Source: Acidobacteriaceae bacterium | GTDB lineage: Bacteria > Acidobacteriota > Terriglobia > Terriglobales > Acidobacteriaceae | DNA length: 10,420 nucleotides | Reading direction: 5' to 3' | Assembly (NCBI GenBank): GCA_003156235.1 | Contig: PMGP01000469.1 | Coordinates: 1 to 10,420, forward strand | The notes under the pieces: model-generated | The model's input: only the letters and a program-made list of their open reading frames with translations | What the model was told of the DNA's origin: nothing | Databases searched by the model: none | Part shown: piece after piece, positions 1 to 5,908 of the stretch | Position numbering within the stretch: position 1 is the first letter of the stretch | Layout: the number at the start of each line of letters is the position of its first letter | Made by a program: the position numbers and the translations under genes

Positions 1-973
1 AAAGGTAGGCGCAGTGGCCGCCATGACGGGTCTCGATTAAGGTCACATGCGGGTTGGCGAGCAGCTTGGCGCGGGTCTCGGGCAGCAGGCGAATAAAGGG
101 GTCGTCCTGTGCGCGCAGCACCAGCGCAGGAACCGTGATCCGATCCACCACGCGGGCGGCGCCGGCGCGGTCATAGTAGTCGTCGGCGTCGCGGAAACCC
201 CAGTAGCGGGACAAAATCTTGTCGTCGAACTCCCGAATGGAACGCACCGGCCCGATGGACTTTCGGCTTGCATAAATGCCGGGAAACAACTTCGCCTTGC
301 GCTCGTAACGCGCCAACAGCCCGCGCAGAAAGTTCCACTCGTAGAGGCGATTGAACCCCTCGTGCAGGGCATCGGCGCCTAGGGCCAGGTCGATGGATGG
401 GCAGACCGCGGCCACGGCGCACAGGGGACCACGTTTGTCGCCCCACTCCCCGGCCAGTTTCAGCACCAGGTTTCCGCCCATGGAGTAGCCCGCCAGCGCC
501 ACTCGCTCCAGGCCGAACCGCTCCGCATAATGGCGAACCACCACGCCAAAATCCCCCGAAAGTCCGGAGTGATACAGCGTGGGCGTCAACGTCTCCGTGC
601 CGCCGCAGGTGCGCATATTCATCCGCACCACGTTCCAGCCGGCAGCCCAGGCGCGCGCGGCAATGCCCTGAATGTAGCGGGAATCCGACGAGCCTTCGAG
701 GCCGTGAACCAGCACCACGGTAAGCCGTGCAGCCCTGTCCGGCTCCTCTTGCCAATGGCAATGGCACAGCACGCGGCTGCCATCCGCCGGGTCCACCTCG
801 ACCGTCTCCGAGACAGCCGCCAGGCGGAATGCCGGCCGGGGAAAATAATTCCCGGCGATCGTCTGCACGTGGCCGCCGCTTAGGCCGCGGTGAGGAACAA
901 ACGCGGGAAAGCCAGCCGGCAATTCGGAGGTATTGCTGTCAAGCCCTGTATTATCTTTGATTTTCAGAATCAC
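1..973 (-). CDS. YheT-like alpha/beta hydrolase (COG0429 type), 3' end cut by window edge
   Basis: Predicted cytoplasmic alpha/beta-fold hydrolase of the YheT/COG0429 group, whose physiological substrate is generally unknown (esterase-like). 324 codons are visible. The N-terminal family signature FVPHRGLSGGHVQT is at residues 25-38. The oxyanion/HG strand VVLVHGLEGSSDSRY is at 86-100. The nucleophile elbow GYSMGGN is at 162-168 with Ser164. The acid region AQDDPF is at 288-293 and the catalytic-His motif HGGHCAY at 317-323 (His320). With all three catalytic regions present, only a short C-terminal tail should lie beyond position 1. The GTG at 973 is the first in-frame start after a stop. I see no Shine-Dalgarno before it, so the start is uncertain and a later one is possible. 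It follows tRNA-His on the same strand with a 46-base gap, so read-through from the tRNA promoter is possible. The family call is strong and the function is not known. Confidence 0.88.
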   Translation of the reverse strand, partial: MILKIKDNTGLDSNTSELPAGFPAFVPHRGLSGGHVQTIAGNYFPRPAFRLAAVSETVEVDPADGSRVLCHCHWQEEPDRAARLTVVLVHGLEGSSDSRYIQGIAARAWAAGWNVVRMNMRTCGGTETLTPTLYHSGLSGDFGVVVRHYAERFGLERVALAGYSMGGNLVLKLAGEWGDKRGPLCAVAAVCPSIDLALGADALHEGFNRLYEWNFLRGLLARYERKAKLFPGIYASRKSIGPVRSIREFDDKILSRYWGFRDADDYYDRAGAARVVDRITVPALVLRAQDDPFIRLLPETRAKLLANPHVTLIETRHGGHCAYL

Positions 974-1001
974 ATAGACTCGGGAATCGAGAAGGTTGGC
1001 T

Positions 1002-1018
1002 CTTGCAGATTATGCAAG
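1002..1018 (-). terminator. Stem-loop just 3' of tRNA-His
   Basis: A perfect 6-bp inverted repeat (CTTGCA, 5-base loop, TGCAAG) begins two bases after the encoded CCA of tRNA-His. On the minus strand no run of T follows, so it is not a classical intrinsic terminator. It could be a weak terminator or a processing/stability element at the end of the tRNA transcript. Only the repeat is seen; the role is inferred. Confidence 0.35.
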
Positions 1019-1019
1019 T

Positions 1020-1095
1020 TGGGGCGGCTAGTGGGGATCGAACCCACGACATCCTGAGCCACAGTCAGGCGTTCTGCCGCTGAACTATAGCCGCC
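1020..1095 (-). tRNA. tRNA-His (GTG anticodon)
   Basis: A complete cloverleaf can be read on the minus strand. The anticodon stem CCTGA/TCAGG encloses the 7-base loop CTGTGGC with anticodon GTG, and the T stem GTGGG/CCCAC encloses TTCGATC. The acceptor arm has eight pairs, because the extra 5' G (position -1) faces C73, which is the identity element of bacterial tRNA-His. The 3' CCA is encoded (bases 1020-1022). A TACAAT box sits 10 bases upstream. Confidence 0.97.
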
Positions 1096-1105
1096 ATATA
1101 CACAG

Positions 1106-1111
1106 ATTGTA
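1106..1111 (-). promoter_or_regulatory. Candidate -10 box of tRNA-His
   Basis: TACAAT on the minus strand, with exactly 10 bases between it and the first base of the tRNA. No good TTGACA-like -35 is visible at 16-18 bases upstream. The same hexamer at the same distance precedes tRNA-Pro in this window, which supports both. Confidence 0.5.
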
Positions 1112-1215
1112 GCATCGAATCAGAGCTTTCGGCTCAGGGAAGCAAGCCAAACAAGTAGCTTCACTGACCCAAACCTTGTACACTTTTCCTGATTTCAATG
1201 CCCGGTCTGTCTCCG

Positions 1216-1221
1216 AGGAGG
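1216..1221 (+). promoter_or_regulatory. Strong Shine-Dalgarno of the small secreted protein
   Basis: AGGAGG lies four bases before the ATG at 1226. It fixes this start and argues that the gene was, or still is, translated despite the later frameshift. Confidence 0.75.
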
Positions 1222-1225
1222 AGCT

Positions 1226-1607
1226 ATGAAAATACCCGCCAGGGACATCGTAATCTCCGTTTTTTTGACTTTGGCCATCGGCCTGTTCATGCCGGCGTCA
1301 GCGCAGAATCCGAACTCGACCTCCGCAAACGGCGGAATCGCAAGCCTTGCCGGGACTTTCTGGACCGTAGTGGAGACAGATGGCGATAACGACATATTCA
1401 ATTTTCTGGCAGATGGCACTTTGTCCTATTCGTATCAGAATGGGTCCTACACAAACGGTACGTGGAAGCAGGAATGGGGATTCGATCTACATCGAGATGA
1501 ATAATAAATTCGTCGAATATAAAGGTCGAATCACAGGAACGCATATCGAAGGCACAGCCTCGAACGTCAAGGGGCATAAATGGACCTGGACAGCGGACAA
1601 GAGATAA
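1226..1607 (+). pseudogene. Small secreted beta-rich protein, frameshifted near 1472
   Basis: I do not recognise a named family. The ATG at 1226 follows a strong AGGAGG. Residues 1-26 are a signal peptide: Lys/Arg at the N-terminus, a hydrophobic core from about residue 8 to 22, and an ASA|Q cleavage site. The mature part is rich in Gly, Thr, Asn, Tyr and Trp in alternating patterns typical of a small beta-barrel or beta-sandwich. As written, the frame ends at 1504 after 92 residues. Removing one G at about 1472 joins GTWKQ directly to NGDSIYIEMNN in the next frame and continues to the TAA at 1605-1607, giving about 126 residues. The downstream frame keeps the same protein-like character (EYKGRITGTHIEGTA...HKWTWTADKR), so the break is recent or a sequencing error. 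It stands alone between two tRNA genes. Confidence 0.62.
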
Positions 1608-1692
1608 CCTGAGGCCGTGACAACAGGATTGACCGGGCCGATTCAGGCGCTAAGACCCGTTGCTTCTGCTCCAACGTGGCGCCAATCCGCGT

Positions 1693-1698
1693 TACAAT
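1693..1698 (+). promoter_or_regulatory. Candidate -10 box of tRNA-Pro
   Basis: TACAAT ends 10 bases before the tRNA 5' end, the same box and spacing as at tRNA-His. No clear -35 hexamer is visible 17 bases upstream. Confidence 0.5.
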
Positions 1699-1708
1699 CG
1701 AAGAGTGT

Positions 1709-1785
1709 CGGGGCGTGGCGCAGCCTGGTAGCGCATCTGCTTTGGGAGCAGAGGGTCGCTGGTTCGAATCCAGTCGCCCCGACCA
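1709..1785 (+). tRNA. tRNA-Pro (TGG anticodon)
   Basis: A complete cloverleaf: acceptor CGGGGCG/CGCCCCG, D arm with GCGCAGCCTGGTAGCGC, anticodon stem TCTGC/GCAGA around loop TTTGGGA with anticodon TGG, T arm CTGG-TTCGAAT-CCAG, discriminator A and an encoded CCA (1783-1785). The UGG anticodon reads CCA and CCG and, by wobble, other proline codons. Confidence 0.97.
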
Positions 1786-1842
1786 GCATAAAATATTGAT
1801 AATGCAAGCGATATTGACCGTTTCAGAGTGGTGAGACGAAAG

Positions 1843-1868
1843 CCTGCCCTGAGCGTAGTCGAATGGGG
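1843..1868. repeat. Dispersed-repeat-like sequence (CCTGAGCGTAGTCGAA type)
   Basis: The core CCCTGAGCGTAGTCGAA, read on the other strand as TTCGACTACGCTCAGGG, resembles a short element that I recall as scattered through intergenic DNA of many bacterial genomes and often mistranslated as FDYAQG in spurious proteins. Only one copy is present here, so the repeat status rests on recall, not on this sequence. Confidence 0.45.
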
Positions 1869-2007
1869 ATCTGCGGTTGTTCTTCAATGAACTTTTGACT
1901 CACCACACGAGTTGTAAGTCGAGCGCGGCGGTTGGGTTCATATTACTACGCCACCGCCTGTCGGGCGGCGGACTGCGATCGTCCACATTCGCTTCCTGGG
2001 CCCAGAG

Positions 2008-2051
2008 TTCGGATCCTGCGGAAGTTCTTCTCCGTTCGCAGGAAAGCCGAA
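2008..2051 (-). terminator. Interrupted inverted repeat after the chitinase stop
   Basis: Arms TTCGG-a-TCCTGCG (2008-2020) and CGCAGGA-aag-CCGAA (2037-2051) pair with a small internal loop around a 16-base loop. It starts ten bases after the TAA of the chitinase gene. No T tract follows on the minus strand, so it is either a factor-dependent or non-classical terminator, an mRNA 3'-stability hairpin, or a REP-like element. Confidence 0.45.
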
Positions 2052-2060
2052 TCCAGCCGA

Positions 2061-3392
2061 TTACTTGAGGCCTGCCGCAATGACTTTTGTCAGAGACCCG
2101 TTGGCGTCGTCGAGATTCAACGCCCACACATATGCGCCGCCCAGCTTGTGTTTTCTGATATAGGCCGTCTTCAAAGCCATCGAAGTGGGGTCGTCGAAGC
2201 TGTAAAAGGTTCCTGTGATCGGATTGTAGAGCGTCGCGCTGCCCCGTTCCGAATCGTACCAGAGGGTGTATCCGCTCTTGTTGATGAGGTTTTCGATCGT
2301 AGCGTAGGTCAAGAATCCCGGTGTCAACAGCGTGTCACAGCCTGGCGACGGAGCGCCCTTGTCTGGTTTTGGACACAGGCCCGAGCCGTCGGACAGGAGA
2401 ACCGGCGAAACAGATGTTGAGTTCTGGTACAAACCATGATTCACATTGGGGACACCTGTCCATCCGACGGCATACAACGGAAGACCCATGGTGTACTTGG
2501 CCGCCGGCACACCGGCCTTGAGATAGGCCGTTACAGTCTCATCGATGCTGAACGCCGCGGCGCGCAAGGGGTTCTCGGCAGTATCGTACAGCGGAGATTG
2601 CTCATTGGTTTGCCTATCCCATGATCCGGCATAGTCATAGCCGTCGATGGTCAGGAAGTCCACCTGCGCAGCGGCCGCCTTCAGATCGATGTTGACATAA
2701 TTTCTGGGGCCCGCTGGCGAATCGAACGAAAGAATGTATTTCTTTCCGGTTGTCTTCGATAAACGGTTGAGCTGTGCGCGAAACTCAACGAGCAGAGCGG
2801 TGAAATTCTGCTTGTCCGCGGCGCCGGGAAACTCCCAGTCGATATTGAAGCCGTCGAACAGGCCTGGAGCCTGAACGCCGGGGGCGATGTTGCCCTTGAT
2901 AAACATATCAATGCACGAGGATGCGAGCGTTGCGCGTCCTTCCGCGGTGCTGGCTGCGGCCGTCCACCCGTCAGTGCTGCCCAACTGCCCACCCAAAGAG
3001 ATCAGCGCTTTGAGATGGGGATGCAGCAGCTTGAGTTGCTGGATCGCGCCGTAATTTCCTAACAGCGGTGCGGCATAGGGCTTGCCGCTGACACTGGGCA
3101 CCGCTGGATTCTGATAGGCGTCCAAGGGATCGGCAATGACGCAAGCGGGCGAGGGCGGCGCGCTTACATTTCCAAAGGCGTAGATCAGGTAAGTTAATTT
3201 TCCGGCTACACCATTCTTCTCGAAATCCGCAAGGTTGCGCCCGGAGTAATGTATATTCCACTCCTCGAAGTAGGCGCTGAAGATTTTGCCGTGGGACCGT
3301 TGTTGCGCGCGGCAAGGCGAGGATAACCCCGTCAGCAGCAACACACTCATCAGAATCGCCCAACATGAATGCGGCAGCAAGAATTTTGGCAT
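2061..3392 (-). CDS. Secreted GH18 chitinase
   Basis: Predicted exported endo- or exo-acting chitinase of glycoside hydrolase family 18, cutting beta-1,4-GlcNAc polymers by substrate-assisted catalysis. The protein is 443 residues. Residues 1-29 form a signal peptide (Lys3, hydrophobic stretch to about residue 24, CRA|QQ cleavage). The catalytic TIM barrel shows the SLGG strand (132-135) and the DGFNIDWE motif (180-187) with general acid Glu187. The Tyr-Asp-Tyr strand (252-254) is followed by GSW (256-258), and the C-terminal barrel Trp is in AYVWALNL (about 423). The segment between about 310 and 400, with two Cys and many Tyr, fits the alpha+beta insertion domain of subfamily A chitinases. 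The first Asp of the DxDxE triad is Asn183, which the family pattern allows. No separate carbohydrate-binding module is seen. The ATG at 3392 is chosen over a GTG at 3407 because AAGGAG lies between them. It is the last gene of the four-gene run, 43 bases after the phosphorylase. Confidence 0.92.
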   Translation of the reverse strand: MPKFLLPHSCWAILMSVLLLTGLSSPCRAQQRSHGKIFSAYFEEWNIHYSGRNLADFEKNGVAGKLTYLIYAFGNVSAPPSPACVIADPLDAYQNPAVPSVSGKPYAAPLLGNYGAIQQLKLLHPHLKALISLGGQLGSTDGWTAAASTAEGRATLASSCIDMFIKGNIAPGVQAPGLFDGFNIDWEFPGAADKQNFTALLVEFRAQLNRLSKTTGKKYILSFDSPAGPRNYVNIDLKAAAAQVDFLTIDGYDYAGSWDRQTNEQSPLYDTAENPLRAAAFSIDETVTAYLKAGVPAAKYTMGLPLYAVGWTGVPNVNHGLYQNSTSVSPVLLSDGSGLCPKPDKGAPSPGCDTLLTPGFLTYATIENLINKSGYTLWYDSERGSATLYNPITGTFYSFDDPTSMALKTAYIRKHKLGGAYVWALNLDDANGSLTKVIAAGLK

Positions 3393-3398
3393 GACAAA

Positions 3399-3404
3399 CT
3401 CCTT
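3399..3404 (-). promoter_or_regulatory. Shine-Dalgarno fixing the chitinase start
   Basis: AAGGAG on the minus strand lies six bases before the ATG at 3392. The upstream in-frame GTG at 3407 would place this site inside the coding sequence, so the shorter start is preferred. Confidence 0.75.
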
Positions 3405-3435
3405 CACATTTTGTCCAAGATTACAGCAAGCGGCA

Positions 3436-5832
3436 TTACCCCATCACGACAACGACCTCATGTACCGAGCCCTCCGGCTGCGCCGCGATCGGTCCATGCA
3501 CGGTCTTGCCGTCGAGCGTTGTAGTAATCACGCCTTTCTGCACTCCATGCGGGTTCTTCACGGTGATTTCAAAGGTTGCCCTCCGCCACTGGCGCGTGAC
3601 CCTAAACTCCTTCCAGTCGCTGGGAATACAGGGATCGACGATCATTCCATCGAAGCTGAGGCGCACTCCAAGCATCCATCGCGTCACGGCTGTGTAGTTC
3701 CAGCCGCCGCTGCCTGTCAACCACGGATGCCGCGCCCGTCCATGCGCGGTGTGATCCTTTCCCATGACGAACTGGCAGTAAGAATATGGTTCAGCTTCGC
3801 GAATCTCGATCCGATCATTCTGGTTATAGGGAAGCATGGAGTCATAAAACTTCATGGCTTGTTCTCCCCGGCCCAACTTGCACTCGGCGATAATGGCCCA
3901 GGGATTGGGGTGGCTGAAGATGGCGGCGTTCTCCTTGACACCCTTGTAGACACGCCCGATAAATCCAATATCATCATTGGGCTTGGAGAATGCCGGCCAG
4001 GCCAGATGAATGCCAAATTTGGAAAACAGGTACTTATCCACGGCATTCATGCAGGAAATGCCGCGCTCTGGAGAGGCGGCGCCGGAAACCACCGCCCAGG
4101 AGTTGCTCTCCAGAAAAACCTTGCCCTCTTCGTTTTCATGTGAACCGATCTTCAAGCCATGCGCCGTAAAACCTCGAAGATACCATTCTCCGTCCCACAA
4201 TTCCCGCTCACAAGCGGCGCGGACGGTTTCTGCCATTGCGCCATACTTTTCTGCATCATCGTGGCGGCCAATGAAGCGTGCGGCCTCGACAAAGGCGCGC
4301 AAAGCCCAGTGGTGCATGAACGACACCATCGCGCTTTCCCCGCCGCCGAGATTCAGGCAATCATTCCAATCCGCACGCAGACCTTTGCAAATGCCGTTTT
4401 GGCCCACTTGTTCGGCGGAAAAATCCAGCGAGCGCTTCAGGTGCTCATAGACCGTGGCCTCGCCCGCATCGGCAAAGGGCAGCACCTGATCGAAGAACGC
4501 CACGTCGCCAGTCTCTTTGACATATTCGCACGTGGTGACGACGATCCACAGCGCATCGTCGGAGCAGGCGTTCTCGATACCGTGAATCATGCTTTTGATG
4601 TCGGGCGCATGAGCGATGGTGGGCGATTTGAATGTTGGCGCTTTCTGCTTTTCAGGGTCGAACCAATCGGGATCGAACAAGTGCAGGCCGTAGCCCTGGC
4701 TGACTTGCGCTTTCAATAATTCGACGATACGCTGCCGGCATTTTGCGGGATTGGTGTGGACCACGCTCATCACATCCTGCGAGGTGTCGCGGAAGCCCAG
4801 CCCGGTGCGGCCGCCAACTTCAACGAACGATGCAAATCGAGACCAGACTACGCAAGTCTCCGCCTGGTAGAGTGTCCAGATGTTGACCATCGTGTCGAGC
4901 CCCTGGTGAGGGGTCTTGCACTGGAAAGCGGACAGCTTCTTTTGCCAATAGCTCTTCAGCGCGGCAAACTCCCTGTCGACATTGTTCAAAACGGAATACT
5001 TGCTCCTGATCTCCTGTCCTTTTTTCCTTGGTCCCACACCCAGCATGAAGACCAGACGGGATTCCTCGCCGGGCGCGACGACAATCTTCTTCTGCAAAGC
5101 TCCGCAGTGGTTTCCGCCCAGCTCGGCGCTGCCCTCGCATCCTCCCTGCTCGACGGCAAGCGGATTCGTTTCCGTACGGTAGTTGCCCAGAAAGCTGTCG
5201 CGCATGGTGTCATAACTGTCAGGCTCGAAGTTGCCGGCAAAATAATGGAAGGTCGAGGGTTCGTAGAAGAAGTCGTATTCGATCACGCCATCTTGATAGC
5301 TGGTCCCGCTGGCGTACAAGCTCATCTGCAAATTCTGATTGTCGATCTCAATGTGATGAAAAGAGAATTCCACATAGCCGTAGACGCTCAACCGGCGCGG
5401 CTTCGCGCCCGTATTCGTGATTTTCAAATCCCACAGTTCTACGTCGTCGTCGAGAGGGATAAACAGCGTCTGCTCCGCGTGGATATCCTGATAGTCGCAG
5501 GAAAACTTTGAGTAAGAGAGGCCGTGCCGGCATTCATATTTGGCTTGATCCAGGTTCTTGCCCACGGGTTGCCAGGAGACTGACCAATACTCGCCGGTAT
5601 CGTCGTCGCGCAGGTAAACATAGTGACCGGGGCGGTCGAGCGGAACGCCATTGGCGCGAAAACGCGTGATGCGATGATGCTCGGCGCTCTTGTAAAACGA
5701 ATAGCCGCCGGCATTGTGGGAAATCACGGCGCACAAGTCCTTCACGCCGAGATAATTGGTCCAGGAAACCGGAACGTCGACGCGGTCGATCACATACTCC
5801 AGGTTCTCGTTGTCAAAGTATCCGTAACGCAT
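3436..5832 (-). CDS. chbP: GH94 N,N'-diacetylchitobiose phosphorylase
   Basis: Predicted cytoplasmic inverting phosphorylase: (GlcNAc)2 + phosphate gives GlcNAc-1-phosphate + GlcNAc (EC 2.4.1.280 type). The 798-residue length matches the family, and there is no signal peptide. The N-terminus (MRYGYFDNEN...WTNYLG) and SHNAGGYSFY open the beta-sandwich domain. The (alpha/alpha)6 barrel carries WSRFASF, RDTSQD (348-353), YGLHLFDPDWFDPEK, and the catalytic segment RADWNDCLN with general acid Asp491. Phosphate-site motifs SHPNPW (His641) and TGSGGW (Thr706) are present. The FDPDWFDPEK and LNLGGGES segments match my memory of Vibrio chitobiose phosphorylase, and the long insertions of cellobiose phosphorylase are absent. 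Substrate preference is therefore inferred for chitobiose, supported by the adjacent chitinase. Cellobiose phosphorylase is the main alternative. The ATG at 5832 is chosen over one at 5853 because GGAG lies seven bases before it and the family starts at MRYGYFD. Confidence 0.92.
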   Translation of the reverse strand: MRYGYFDNENLEYVIDRVDVPVSWTNYLGVKDLCAVISHNAGGYSFYKSAEHHRITRFRANGVPLDRPGHYVYLRDDDTGEYWSVSWQPVGKNLDQAKYECRHGLSYSKFSCDYQDIHAEQTLFIPLDDDVELWDLKITNTGAKPRRLSVYGYVEFSFHHIEIDNQNLQMSLYASGTSYQDGVIEYDFFYEPSTFHYFAGNFEPDSYDTMRDSFLGNYRTETNPLAVEQGGCEGSAELGGNHCGALQKKIVVAPGEESRLVFMLGVGPRKKGQEIRSKYSVLNNVDREFAALKSYWQKKLSAFQCKTPHQGLDTMVNIWTLYQAETCVVWSRFASFVEVGGRTGLGFRDTSQDVMSVVHTNPAKCRQRIVELLKAQVSQGYGLHLFDPDWFDPEKQKAPTFKSPTIAHAPDIKSMIHGIENACSDDALWIVVTTCEYVKETGDVAFFDQVLPFADAGEATVYEHLKRSLDFSAEQVGQNGICKGLRADWNDCLNLGGGESAMVSFMHHWALRAFVEAARFIGRHDDAEKYGAMAETVRAACERELWDGEWYLRGFTAHGLKIGSHENEEGKVFLESNSWAVVSGAASPERGISCMNAVDKYLFSKFGIHLAWPAFSKPNDDIGFIGRVYKGVKENAAIFSHPNPWAIIAECKLGRGEQAMKFYDSMLPYNQNDRIEIREAEPYSYCQFVMGKDHTAHGRARHPWLTGSGGWNYTAVTRWMLGVRLSFDGMIVDPCIPSDWKEFRVTRQWRRATFEITVKNPHGVQKGVITTTLDGKTVHGPIAAQPEGSVHEVVVVMG

Positions 5833-5839
5833 AACGTCT

Positions 5840-5843
5840 CTCC
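5840..5843 (-). promoter_or_regulatory. Shine-Dalgarno fixing the GH94 start
   Basis: GGAG (within GGAGAGA) on the minus strand lies seven bases before the ATG at 5832. The in-frame ATG at 5853 has no such site and would add seven residues absent from the family. Confidence 0.65.
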
Positions 5844-5908
5844 GATAAACCATGCCATCGACGAAGCATACGCGTCGTCATTCTGATGCAGATAAAAACG
5901 CTGGAGTT

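Larger units (their letters stand above)
1786..2060. other. Gene-free stretch between tRNA-Pro and the chitinase gene
   Basis: No convincing coding sequence is seen on either strand. The stretch contains a dispersed-repeat-like sequence (about 1843-1868), a GC hairpin (1954-1968), the 10-bp palindrome CTGGGCCCAG (1996-2005) and a longer interrupted inverted repeat (2008-2051) directly after the chitinase stop codon. These look like the 3' region of the minus-strand operon mixed with repetitive sequence. Confidence 0.6.

Noticed and set aside
171..767. 198-codon minus-strand frame over the YheT-like hydrolase
   Set aside because: Arg/Gly-rich out-of-frame reading; the other minus frame carries the full hydrolase catalytic set.
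1567..1887. 106-codon minus-strand frame containing LDSNQRPSAPKADALPG
   Set aside because: This peptide is the reverse translation of the tRNA-Pro gene, a well-known false protein in databases, with FDYAQG from the adjacent repeat-like sequence.
3286..4143. 285-codon plus-strand frame across the chitinase/GH94 junction
   Set aside because: It overlaps two well-supported minus-strand genes and their ribosome sites and shows no family features.
4756..5511. 251-codon plus-strand frame opposite the GH94 gene
   Set aside because: Antisense shadow with no motif; the minus strand encodes a complete GH94 enzyme.
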